Origin: Maricaulis maris
Lineage (GTDB): Bacteria; Pseudomonadota; Alphaproteobacteria; Caulobacterales; Maricaulaceae
Direction: 5' to 3'
Assembly (NCBI RefSeq): GCF_036322705.1
Contig: NZ_AP027270.1
Coordinates: 620,001-684,000 of the forward strand
DNA: 64,000 nt
Part shown: positions 9,601-18,368 of the stretch, piece after piece
Layout of the letters: every line of letters starts with the position of its first letter
Numbering within the stretch: position 1 is the stretch's first letter
Program-made: the position numbers and the translations under genes
The notes under the pieces: model-generated
The model's database searches: none
Seen by the model: the letters and a program-made list of their open reading frames with translations, nothing else
Told to the model about the DNA's origin: nothing

Positions 9601-11136
9601 ATGCTCAAATCCCTCAGTCTCGCGACCGCCATCGCGCTCGCGCCTTGCCTCGCCATCGGCCCGGCCGTTTTCGCCGAAACGCCGGAGGGCGCGGCGGCCA
9701 GCCTCGACGCCTTCCTCAATGAATTCCCTGACCTGGGTCCGGGCTATGCCGTCGTGGTGGTGACTGCGGACGACGTGTTGATGCGGCGGGTGATGGGCGA
9801 GCGCCGGGCGGTGTCCGGTGCACCGATGACGACGGACACGCCGATCTATATCGCCTCCCAGACCAAGGCCTATATGGGCCTCCTGGCGGCCCGCCTCGAC
9901 GCGGAGGGGATCCTGCCGCTGGATAGCGCCATCAGCGATTACTGGCCTGATCTTGTCCTGGCCGAGGGGGTGACGGCCGCCGACTGGACGCTGCGCGACC
10001 TGATCACCCATCAGGTTCCGATCGAGAACGGGGCCGTGACCATGCTGGAAGCATATGTCGGCCATGTCGATCCGGCGGACTATCCGCGCCTGATCGAGGC
10101 GTACTCATCGCCCCGGGACCCCGGCTTCCGCTACGACAATCTGGGTTACAATATCTACGGCGCCATCCTCGAGACCGCGACCGGCCGGTCCTGGCAGGAC
10201 TGGCTCGACCTCTATGTCTTCGAGCCGCTGGAGATGGATCGCACTTCGGCCCGGACCTCGGACTTCCCGATCAATGAGCTGTCCTGGGGGCATCACTGGA
10301 TGGGCGAGGAGGTCGGCTGGTTCGAGATCCGCCCCAAGACCGACGGCATGATGCAGTCGGCCGGCGGTCTGGTGACCTCGGTCGATGACATGGCCACCTG
10401 GCTGCAGCTGCAACTGCGCGGCGAGGGACCCGGGGGCAGCGGCATCACGGCGGCGATGGTGGCGGCAGCCCAGACCGGCTATGTCGAGACCCATCAGGAA
10501 GATCGCCGCAACGCCGCCGAACTGCCCTGTTCGCAATACGCGCTGGGCTGGAATATCTGTGACTTTGACGGCCATGACTTCTACGTCCATGGCGGCGGCT
10601 ATACCGGGATCCGCACCCAGATGGCCTTCTCGCCGGACCTTGGTGTCGGCATCGCGGCCTTCTCCAATTCCGACAACATGACCGGCTGGCTGACCAGCCG
10701 CACGATCAACATGTATTTCCAGTTTCTCACCGAGAGCGAAACCGCCGAGCGGATGCGCCAGATCCGCATCGAGCAGTATCCGCAACGCATCGAGCGCTAT
10801 CTCGACGCCCGTCTTGAACAGCGCAATGCGGTAATGGGCGAGCCACGCTGGGGCGGCTGGAGCTGGTCGCCGAGCGCCGATGAGCTGGCCGACTATGCCG
10901 GCCGCTGGACCAATGGCGAACCCTATTTCGATGTCGAGCTGCGCCCGGTCGGCCCGGCCCTGATCTTCAACTGGGGCGATATGAGCGGCAATATGGTGCC
11001 AGCGGTGACGGACGTGTTCGCCGGCCAGGCCTCCCCCTTCGAAGAGGTCCAGGAATTCCGGTTTGAACGTGATGAAAGCGGTGCGGTCGTGCGCATGATC
11101 TGGACGGGGACGGGGACGTTCACGCGGGCCGAGTAG
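9601..11136 (+). CDS. Serine hydrolase of the class C beta-lactamase/DD-peptidase family
   Basis: A 511-residue exported enzyme (signal peptide MLKSLSLATAIALAPCLAIG then AVFA). It has the penicillin-interacting triad: S86-Q-T-K89 in YIASQTKAYMG (acyl-serine and lysine), Y178-D-N180 in RYDNLGYNIYG, and H330-G-G332 in FYVHGGGYTG. The family includes AmpC beta-lactamases, D-aminopeptidases and esterases; the roughly 150-residue C-terminal extension after the catalytic domain is typical of the PbpX/esterase-like members and not of true AmpC, so a beta-lactamase role is not implied. It follows an AraC-type regulator gene. Confidence 0.85.
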   Translation: MLKSLSLATAIALAPCLAIGPAVFAETPEGAAASLDAFLNEFPDLGPGYAVVVVTADDVLMRRVMGERRAVSGAPMTTDTPIYIASQTKAYMGLLAARLDAEGILPLDSAISDYWPDLVLAEGVTAADWTLRDLITHQVPIENGAVTMLEAYVGHVDPADYPRLIEAYSSPRDPGFRYDNLGYNIYGAILETATGRSWQDWLDLYVFEPLEMDRTSARTSDFPINELSWGHHWMGEEVGWFEIRPKTDGMMQSAGGLVTSVDDMATWLQLQLRGEGPGGSGITAAMVAAAQTGYVETHQEDRRNAAELPCSQYALGWNICDFDGHDFYVHGGGYTGIRTQMAFSPDLGVGIAAFSNSDNMTGWLTSRTINMYFQFLTESETAERMRQIRIEQYPQRIERYLDARLEQRNAVMGEPRWGGWSWSPSADELADYAGRWTNGEPYFDVELRPVGPALIFNWGDMSGNMVPAVTDVFAGQASPFEEVQEFRFERDESGAVVRMIWTGTGTFTRAE

Positions 11137-11215
11137 CGGACCGGGTCGCGAGGCAGTTGCCGGGCATCCGCTTTGGGCGCAGGCTGGGCTTGCACCACGA
11201 GCGAAGGGTCTGCCC

Positions 11216-11614
11216 ATGTTCGATACTGCGTCCCTGACCGATTTCTGGCTTCGTGTCCTCGGTCTCTATTTTCTCGTCGCCGGGATCGGCGTCTTCCTTC
11301 AGCTCGACCGGCTGGTCGGCCTCGTCGCCGAGCTCCGGACGAGCTTTTTGCTGCGTTTCCTGACCGGCATCCTCGCCTTTGCGATGGGCGTCACCATCCT
11401 CGCCCTGCGCGGCGGGGCGGGTGGTGCCGAAGCGATGGCGGTTACGCTCATCGGCTGACTCGCCCTGTTCAAGGGGGTCTTCCTGATCCTTGCACCGCCT
11501 GGCCTGCTGGCTGTCCATGACCAACTGGTCGGCAATCGCTTGTTGATGCGGATCTGGGCGGTGGCCATTGCGCTGGCCGGGGTGGGCCTGCTCTGGCTGG
11601 GCTTTGACAGCTAG
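11216..11614 (+). pseudogene. Small multi-helix membrane protein interrupted by an in-frame TGA
   Basis: Reading from ATG 11216, the frame gives MFDTASLTDFWLRVLGLYFL and further hydrophobic helices, ending ...AMAVTLIG at a TGA (11456-11458). The same frame continues without any frameshift as LALFKGVFLILAPPGLLA and later VAIALAGVGLLWLGF to TAG 11612-11614. The whole would be a 132-residue, four-helix protein. LIG-stop-LALFKG looks like LIGWLALFKG with a TGG-to-TGA change. Either the gene is newly broken, the base is wrong, or two short proteins are made. The coding signature of the second half is intact, so any loss is recent. Confidence 0.7.
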
Positions 11615-12171
11615 CCGTCACACCGGCTGAACGGACGCAGGGGCCGGCCATCCGGCCCGGCGCCGTCGATCACCCAGGGCTGGACGCTGGCCGCGCTGCC
11701 AAGACGGACGGGATTGAATCGGGCGTCGATCAGCCGAAGGTCGCCAAACTCGCCCCCCAACTCGTCCCCCGACCCGCTCCCGGCCTCGTTCCCGGCTGCG
11801 CCGGCGGCTAGCACCAGCTCGAAACGTCCGGTGAGGAAAGCGCTGGTGACGCCGTCGCGCATCGTTCCCACCGTGTGCGGACGCCCGCCGCCAAAGTGCC
11901 AGCGATCATCGCGGGCAGTGAGAATGTAGCCATCTGCCCATCCCGCCAGCGCCAGATCGATCCGCCCGACATTGGCCGAGCGCGGGTGCGGCGGCTCGCC
12001 GCCGGGCGCGAGGTGGAGGGTGAAGCGATTGGCGTCGGCCACGTCACAGGCCGCGCGGCCGTCCACGGCGCGCTCGACATACCGGCCGGACTGCGGACCG
12101 GTATCGGCCCCGCGGTCGGTGTCTCTATCGGCGGGCATCAAGCCCAGAAGGACAAGGGCGAACGGTATCAT
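11611..12171 (-). CDS. Exported hypothetical protein
   Basis: A 186-residue product; third codon positions are strongly G/C, as in genuine genes of this window. It begins MIPFALVLLGLMPADRD, a short possible signal segment. No family is recognised. The mature chain has CDVADANRFTLHLAPGG, a beta-rich centre (RWHFGGGRPHTVG) and a final pair of cysteines shared between VAACDV and FSRCDG that could bond. Its stop codon overlaps the stop of the disrupted membrane-protein gene in the tetranucleotide CTAG at 11611-11614. An alternative is that it is a chance frame, but the codon bias argues against this. Confidence 0.5.
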   Translation of the reverse strand: MIPFALVLLGLMPADRDTDRGADTGPQSGRYVERAVDGRAACDVADANRFTLHLAPGGEPPHPRSANVGRIDLALAGWADGYILTARDDRWHFGGGRPHTVGTMRDGVTSAFLTGRFELVLAAGAAGNEAGSGSGDELGGEFGDLRLIDARFNPVRLGSAASVQPWVIDGAGPDGRPLRPFSRCDG

Positions 12172-12331
12172 CGCGGTCGGACTCCGGTGGCATCAGGCGA
12201 TAAGACAAGCCGGTCGCGCTTGAACCGGGCCTGAACGGGTCCGCAAAGCGCTTGCCTGGGCGGCTCGAACCGGTGTCATTTCCGGCAGCGGGGCCGGATC
12301 GGGACCCGCGGTCGAGGCAGAGGGCTTCCAA

Positions 12332-12895
12332 GTGGACATCGAACTGACCCAGCGCCTCCAGCCCGAGCTGGATCGTGGCGAGCGTATCCTGTGGAGCGGG
12401 CGTCCGGACCCGGTCCGGCTGGGCTGGACGCGCGGTGGCCTGCGCACGCTCTTTACCATCCCCTGGACCCTGTTCGCGATCGTCTGGACCTTGATGGCCC
12501 GTGGCATGACGGCCAGTGCCGACGCCGGCATGATGGGCATACTCTTCCCGCTCTGGGGGCTGATGTTCGTGGTGATCGGCCTGGTGATGTTCGGCCTCAG
12601 CCTGCGTCGTGTGCTGTCGGCTTTCTCGACGATCTATGCGGTGACCGACAAGCGCGTGATCATCCTGGGCGCCGGCGGGCGGGTCAGCAGCTATGGTCCG
12701 GGTGAGCTGGGCTCGTTGACCCGTCTCGGCTCCGGCACACGCGGATCGCTGATCTTTCGCGATGGCGACACGCAATGGATCCGTCGCGCCTATGGGCTCG
12801 GCCAGAGCAGCGATGATCGCGCCCTCGTCGGGATCAAGGATCCGCGCGCGATCGAACGCCTCATTCGCGAGCGCCTGCTCAACGGCCAGCGCTGA
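12332..12895 (+). CDS. Membrane protein with bacterial PH-like domain
   Basis: A 187-residue protein starting at GTG 12332. LDRGERILWSGRPDP at residues 14-28 is the opening motif of bacterial PH-domain membrane proteins, followed by two transmembrane helices (IPWTLFAIVWTLMA and LFPLWGLMFVVIGLVMFG) and then the PH-like strands TIYAVTDKRVIIL, which is the family's hallmark. Function of the family is unknown; members are membrane associated. It precedes the TPP riboswitch and thiC but a separate promoter is expected for thiC. Confidence 0.75.
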   Translation: MDIELTQRLQPELDRGERILWSGRPDPVRLGWTRGGLRTLFTIPWTLFAIVWTLMARGMTASADAGMMGILFPLWGLMFVVIGLVMFGLSLRRVLSAFSTIYAVTDKRVIILGAGGRVSSYGPGELGSLTRLGSGTRGSLIFRDGDTQWIRRAYGLGQSSDDRALVGIKDPRAIERLIRERLLNGQR

Positions 12896-14983
<2,088 letters not shown>

Positions 14984-14994
14984 GGCTCTGCAGA

Positions 14995-15021
14995 GGGACA
15001 TGTACCTCCGGTACGTGTCCC
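14995..15021. repeat. Hairpin repeat, 12-bp arms, copy 1
   Basis: Arms GGGACATGTACC and GGTACGTGTCCC pair with a single mismatch around a TCC loop, eleven bases after the thiC stop. It is structurally matched by the hairpin at 15068-15094 and by related sequence at 17489-17512 and 18226-18250. No T-run follows, so terminator function is possible but not shown. Confidence 0.75.
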
Positions 15022-15067
15022 ATCCAGACCCCGCGTCTCATGCCGCCCCGATCCAGGGCCATTCCCC

Positions 15068-15094
15068 GGGACACGGACCAGAGGTCCATGTCCC
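15068..15094. repeat. Hairpin repeat, 12-bp arms, copy 2
   Basis: Arms GGGACACGGACC and GGTCCATGTCCC pair with one mismatch around loop AGA. The string ACACGGACC.GAGGTCCATG is shared nearly exactly with the ends of the two long direct repeats at 17328-17516 and 18066-18254, so this is a solo fragment of that repeat family. Confidence 0.8.
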
Positions 15095-15100
15095 TCAGTC

Positions 15101-15223
15101 TGCGCGCCGAATTTGGTGGGTGAAGCCGAAGAGCGGATGCAGGCCAAGGCCGAGGCATTCAAGGCGTTAGCCGGCGAAAATTATCTGAGTGAGGAAAGGG
15201 AGGCGCGGGAGCCGATTGACTAG
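15101..15223 (+). pseudogene. Diverged second copy of the thiC 3' end
   Basis: The frame ending at TAG 15221-15223 encodes APNLVGEAEERMQAKAEAF and then KALAGENYLSEEREAREPID. The true ThiC C-terminus reads [16 protein letters not shown] and then [24 protein letters not shown], the KA..F spacing, YLSE and REPID are shared, so the two are homologous but differ at most other positions and by three residues in length. There is no start codon or upstream coding sequence: between the copies lie two hairpin repeats. It is best read as the remnant of an older or foreign thiC end, left after an insertion or gene-conversion event. Its stop overlaps the protease gene's stop. Confidence 0.75.
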
Positions 15224-16062
15224 GGGAAGGAACCTTCGGCTCTGAAGTATTCCTCGAACCAGTCGAGTTGAGTAGCTTTCACGCAGTAACCCAGATTTAT
15301 TGGAATTTTAGACTCGGCTATCGGGATATTATTCGTTGGAACCGGTTGAACTTTGATTTCGCCTTTCGCAGTAAACTGGGGACCCGCAAATAAGACGCCA
15401 AGCAACTTCACGCGGATCCCACCAAGGCTGGTGTTGCCCGATTTGTCCATGTAACCACTTGTATTAAAAAGTAATACTGGTGATCCGCTGGACCCTGGGA
15501 AGCACGCGCAGTCGATAAGAAAAAGCGGCTCGCCATTGAAATCAATGAATGGAGGAGTCGCAGTGCATCCTCGACGAATTATGGGCATGTTGTTCACAGA
15601 ATCCCATAGGCCGATTGGGTAGCCGATCATCACGATATCTTCTAGGGCTTGGAGTTGGGCGAGGAATTTGTCGTCAGCTAATACCTGTTTTGAAAACGCG
15701 ATGAAAAAGGGGGTGATACTGTCTTTTTCCAAGAACTTCAGAAGTGGAGCCAACGGCAACACTGCGAGGTCAACGTTGTTTTCTGGGTGTTTAATCCAGA
15801 GTTTTTCAAAATCGGGAATTTGGACGGTGTGAAATGTTCCTATTTTTGGGGTGTCGGATTCCTTGTCTCTAACGCAAAGGCTGATTTCGCCGTCGACCGC
15901 GCCTTCAATAACGTGTTTGTTGGTGACGATCGCTGGAATGTGGTGCTCATCGGATTCACAAAACCGGAAGAAAAAGCCGGTGCCACTTCCGCTGCCATTC
16001 GCACTACGGGTCGTAATTTTGACGGTCGTGTACACAAGCTGATCTGTTGGACTAAGTGTCAT
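15220..16062 (-). CDS. Trypsin-like serine protease, AT-richer accessory gene
   Basis: A 280-residue protein without signal peptide, so probably cytoplasmic. The S1-fold triad is visible: H50 in VTNKHVIEG, D98 in NNVDLAVLP and S192 in CFPGSSGSPV. The start at 16062 gives MTLSPTDQLVYTTVKI and has AAGGGAG seven bases upstream. Base composition is about 45 percent GC in sampled stretches, far below the roughly 65 percent of neighbours, and codon use is correspondingly different, which points to horizontal acquisition. Stand-alone cytoplasmic trypsin-like proteases of this kind often occur in bacterial accessory and defence regions; no recognisable partner gene is adjacent. A 7-2-7 palindrome (16114-16129) sits at the promoter position. 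Confidence 0.85.
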   Translation of the reverse strand: MTLSPTDQLVYTTVKITTRSANGSGSGTGFFFRFCESDEHHIPAIVTNKHVIEGAVDGEISLCVRDKESDTPKIGTFHTVQIPDFEKLWIKHPENNVDLAVLPLAPLLKFLEKDSITPFFIAFSKQVLADDKFLAQLQALEDIVMIGYPIGLWDSVNNMPIIRRGCTATPPFIDFNGEPLFLIDCACFPGSSGSPVLLFNTSGYMDKSGNTSLGGIRVKLLGVLFAGPQFTAKGEIKVQPVPTNNIPIAESKIPINLGYCVKATQLDWFEEYFRAEGSFP

Positions 16063-16113
16063 TGAGAGCTCCCTTACAGAAGTTCCATAGCGCAAGAAAA
16101 TTGGACCGACTGT

Positions 16114-16129
16114 GATTGTGGTCACAATC
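16114..16129. promoter_or_regulatory. Perfect 7-bp palindrome upstream of the protease gene
   Basis: GATTGTG-GT-CACAATC is a perfect inverted repeat centred about 60 bases upstream of the protease start codon. The size and position suit a dimeric repressor or activator operator. No cognate regulator is identified. Confidence 0.5.
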
Positions 16130-16215
16130 CGTCCGCAGATAGGGAAGAGCAGGGATACACACACCAATTCCCCGCTTCGCCACACCTCCCCCCATAAACC
16201 TCATGCCGAGACCCC

Positions 16216-16297
16216 GCCGTATTGAAGTCCCGCGGTCAAGGGCGGCGGAGCCGCCGCTTTGCGGTGGTCACCCTTGACCGCGGGACTTCAATACGGC
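16216..16297. repeat. Perfect 27-bp inverted repeat with 28-bp loop
   Basis: The left arm (16216-16242) begins GCCGTATTGAAGTCCCGCGG and the right arm (16271-16297) is its exact reverse complement, without mismatch. The loop itself contains a GCGGCGGAGCCGCCGC hairpin. It lies between two divergent AT-richer genes, upstream of both, so it is not a terminator for either. Perfect conservation of 27 pairs implies recent arrival or active maintenance, for example as a MITE-like element or cruciform. The 425-base gap around it (16063-16487) holds no convincing gene. Confidence 0.9.
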
Positions 16298-16462
16298 CCC
16301 TTGCTGGCAAGGGTTTCATGCCTTCCTCCGCGCCAGGGGCGCGTCGGAATTGGCCGCTGCAGCTTGCTCTCAACCAGCGTTGTTCGGTGATGGCGAAATG
16401 CGGGGCTGACTACATCGAAGACGGAACGCGCAAAAGTTTGGGTGCGCCCTGCGCTTTCCCGC

Positions 16463-16468
16463 TATAAT
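16463..16468 (+). promoter_or_regulatory. Candidate -10 box for the downstream membrane protein gene
   Basis: TATAAT occurs in GCTATAATTG, 20 bases before the ATG at 16488. TTGGGT upstream (16438-16443) is a weak and widely spaced -35. If used, the 5' leader would be only about 13 bases and would consist of the GGGGGGC ribosome-binding site. Confidence 0.4.
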
Positions 16469-16487
16469 TGCATTTGGGGGGCTCAGT

Positions 16488-17036
16488 ATGACATCTCTTC
16501 AGTTGGCTGGATCGCGCTTAAGCGCGCTTGATTCCGGTACTCTTGGTATTCTTTTTTTGGTACTCGGTTCGCTGTCTGTCGTCGCGCTCTGGTATCTTTT
16601 ACAATCTATTCGGCGAGCCTTCGCGCGCGACAATGGGCGTCAGCGGGTGAAAGTTACAATCGAGCGCGATGAGACGTTGGACGATGAAAAAATTCGCGTT
16701 TCTGCCGACCTGGTCGCCCGGGGGCGTTGGATACAAATAGGTGAACCAGCTCGGGTCTGCAGTCTTCGGACGGACCTTGAATTAAACTTCGACGAATTAC
16801 GGCGGAAGAATAATGCTTCGGAAGCAACGATATTCGTCAATTCCGAGATAGCGGCCAAGCTTGCCGGAAATTTGGGCAATGAGGCTCTGATCGAGTTTCT
16901 CAATCCAGCGCCGGTAAACATCTGGAGTCACGTCGTTGCGGCCGGACAAAGTCCGGCTCGGCGCAGTGAGCTGATAATTGGCGTTTGGTTCGTTCTGTTT
17001 AGCCTTCTGGCTGAAGCTGTAATCGGCTTGATTTGA
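16488..17036 (+). CDS. Hypothetical membrane protein, AT-richer
   Basis: A 182-residue protein, family not recognised. It has an N-terminal transmembrane helix (GILFLVLGSLSVVALWYLL, about residues 20-38), a basic stretch QSIRRAFARDNGRQRVK, a central soluble region of about 100 residues and a second helix at the very C-terminus (LIIGVWFVLFSLLAEAVIGL). Two-ended anchoring leaves the middle domain on one face of the membrane. GGGGGGC is six bases before the ATG. Codon use is less GC-biased than the chromosomal genes, matching the protease gene across the inverted repeat, with which it may have arrived. Confidence 0.65.
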   Translation: MTSLQLAGSRLSALDSGTLGILFLVLGSLSVVALWYLLQSIRRAFARDNGRQRVKVTIERDETLDDEKIRVSADLVARGRWIQIGEPARVCSLRTDLELNFDELRRKNNASEATIFVNSEIAAKLAGNLGNEALIEFLNPAPVNIWSHVVAAGQSPARRSELIIGVWFVLFSLLAEAVIGLI

Positions 17037-17089
17037 GGAGAAGAGTCTTCAATTTTTCGCGGTGCGCGTGAGTGCTGGCCGGCGGGCAC

Positions 17090-17143
17090 GCCCCAGGCGC
17101 ACCGCCTCTCCCCGACCGGGGAGAGGATTCAAGGGGAGGGGGC
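17090..17143 (+). repeat. Short dispersed repeat R2, copy 1
   Basis: Contains CAGGCGCACCGCCTC, CCCCGACCGGG and AGGATTCAAGG in the same order and spacing as 18273-18326. The centre CCTCTCCCC...GGGGAGAGG forms a nine-pair stem in this copy; the second copy has lost perfect pairing. Confidence 0.7.
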
Positions 17144-17293
17144 GGCCGCGGAGCGGCCTGGGAAAGTTATGTCTGGCGCGGTTGGTGCCGCGTACCCCTC
17201 ATCCGCCCTTTGGGCACCTTCTGCCCGGTTGGGGAGAAGGCGGGCCTCGCTTTTTGACGGGATACGTCCTTTCGCTTTCTCTCTCTCTCTCCC

Positions 17294-17440
17294 CCGTCAT
17301 CCCACGGTGACCGCGTTGCGGGCATCCGGGGGACCTCGGCGTTCCGGGGCGTTGGCTTGGCGGGTTGGTGGAGGCCGGGCGTCTGGCTGGTGAGCTGGGG
17401 TCCCCCGGATCGCGGCGATGCCGCGACCGTGGGATGACGG
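17294..17440. repeat. Inverted repeat with 42-base arms inside direct repeat copy A
   Basis: The left arm 17294-17335 (starts CCGTCATCCCACGGT, ends CATCCGGGGGACC) is the near-complement of the right arm 17399-17440 (starts GGTCCCCCGGATCG, ends CCGTGGGATGACGG), with 63 bases between them. This is the architecture of a non-autonomous MITE-like element or a large RNA hairpin. The left arm is absent from the second direct-repeat copy. Confidence 0.75.
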
Positions 17441-17516
17441 TGATGTTTGTGGAGCTTTCCACACCATGCCGTGGACGGTTTTCAAGCAGGACACGGACCG
17501 GAGGTCCATGCCGCTC
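17328..17516 (+). repeat. 189-base direct repeat R1, copy A
   Basis: Aligns without gaps, at a constant 738-base offset, to 18066-18254. Shared landmarks are GGCGGGTTGGTGGAGGC, CCCCGGATCGCGGCGATGCC, GTGATGTTTGTGGAGCTTTC and ACACGGACCGGAGGTCCATG. Only a handful of substitutions separate the copies. Both stand in the same orientation and bracket the exported protein gene at 17674-18045. Confidence 0.9.
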
Positions 17517-17673
17517 CAAAAACCGGGGACACACACCCATTTCCAAGCTCTCCACACCTCCCCCGAACACCACATCTCGCCGCCGAAGAGGGCGGACAGA
17601 ACGGGCGGGGCCGCTTCAGCCCTCCTTAATCCCTGATCGCGCAGGCTGAACCCGATAATGGAAGGGAATAATC

Positions 17674-18045
17674 ATGGCTGACTGGATGAAGACCGTTGTA
17701 ATCGGACTGGCGCTCGGCGCCATGCCGCTTGGCGCTGCGTCCGCTGATGAGGCGGGTGGTTCGCCGGCCGGACAGCTCTATCAGCTCAAACTGAATTTCG
17801 ACTTCTGCTCACTCGAGATCCAAATGGACTTGTCCTATGCGTTCAACTGTTCTGATTCGGAGTACAGCGATTACGGGGTGATCCAGCTCGGCACTGTGGC
17901 GCCGGTGTTTTTTGGCCTTGGCAACTCCTATCTGTCCAATGAATGCGAAAGCTGGCCGGAGATCGCCGTGGGAGAAACGGCCGATAATATCTGCTGGATC
18001 TCGGACGATCTGCGCGACAACTCGACGGCGAAGCGGCTCAGATAA
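17674..18045 (+). CDS. Small exported protein, GQxY/CW paralog family member 1
   Basis: A 123-residue protein with signal peptide MADWMKTVVIGLALGAMPLG followed by AASA. After it comes GGSPAGQLYQLKLNF, and near the end CESWPEIAVGETADNICWI. The same two blocks (PAGQxY and C..W...VG......CW) recur in the products of 19481-19957, 20008-20436 and 20482-20970, so this is one family with a probable disulfide. Function unknown; no database family comes to mind. GGAAGGGA lies eight bases before the ATG. It is the shortest member and its sequence ends 20 bases before direct repeat copy B, so its C-terminus may have been altered by the repeat. Confidence 0.75.
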   Translation: MADWMKTVVIGLALGAMPLGAASADEAGGSPAGQLYQLKLNFDFCSLEIQMDLSYAFNCSDSEYSDYGVIQLGTVAPVFFGLGNSYLSNECESWPEIAVGETADNICWISDDLRDNSTAKRLR

Positions 18046-18065
18046 ACGCGCTGTTTGTGTTCCCC

Positions 18066-18254
18066 TGGGGGATTTGGCTTTCCGGGGCGTTCGCTTGGCG
18101 GGTTGGTGGAGGCAGGGCGTCTGGCTGGTGGGCTGGGGGCCCCCGGATCGCGGCGATGCCGCGACGGTGGGATGACGGTGATGTTTGTGGAGCTTTCCAC
18201 ACCCTGCCGTGGACGGTTTTCAAGCGGGACACGGACCGGAGGTCCATGCCGCTC
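18066..18254 (+). repeat. 189-base direct repeat R1, copy B
   Basis: Gap-free counterpart of 17328-17516. It lacks the left inverted arm that precedes copy A; instead the sequence upstream is TTTGTGTTCCCCTGG, unrelated. It fills most of the 323-base gap before the YkgJ-type gene. Confidence 0.9.
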
Positions 18255-18272
18255 GGCCGGGTTGAGGACTCC

Positions 18273-18326
18273 GCGCCAGGCGCACCGCCTCGCCCCGACC
18301 GGGAGGAGGATTCAAGGTGAGGGGCC
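18273..18326 (+). repeat. Short dispersed repeat R2, copy 2
   Basis: Matches 17090-17143 through GCGCCAGGCGCACCGCCTC and AGGATTCAAGG with several substitutions. It directly follows R1 copy B here, whereas R2 precedes R1 at the first site, so the two repeat types are mobile or shuffled independently. Confidence 0.65.
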
Positions 18327-18368
18327 TCGCATCCCATTTTTCCCGGCGCCAGCGCCGGGGCCACGCGC

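Larger units (their letters stand above)
17037..17673. other. 637-base gene-free interval made of repeats
   Basis: No credible gene. From left to right it holds a short repeat unit with a CCTCTCCCC/GGGGAGAGG hairpin (17090-17143), a stretch of the CATCCGCCC..GGGCACCTTCTGCC type common between genes of such bacteria, a CT-dinucleotide run (about 17277-17291), and the first copy of the 189-base direct repeat with its extra left inverted arm. The last 150 bases lead into the exported protein gene at 17674. Confidence 0.7.

Noticed and set aside
9601..11136. Calling this a beta-lactamase (resistance gene)
   Set aside because: The Ser-x-x-Lys, Tyr-x-Asn and His-Gly-Gly motifs define the superfamily only; the long C-terminal extension fits esterase or peptidase members.
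16222..16467. 81-codon frame crossing the 27-bp inverted repeat
   Set aside because: Its first half is the hairpin itself, there is no ribosome-binding site and composition is not gene-like.
17062..17649. Several frames of 60-95 codons in both directions across the direct repeats
   Set aside because: They coincide with repeat sequence and recur in copy B with frameshifts, so they are not selected as protein.
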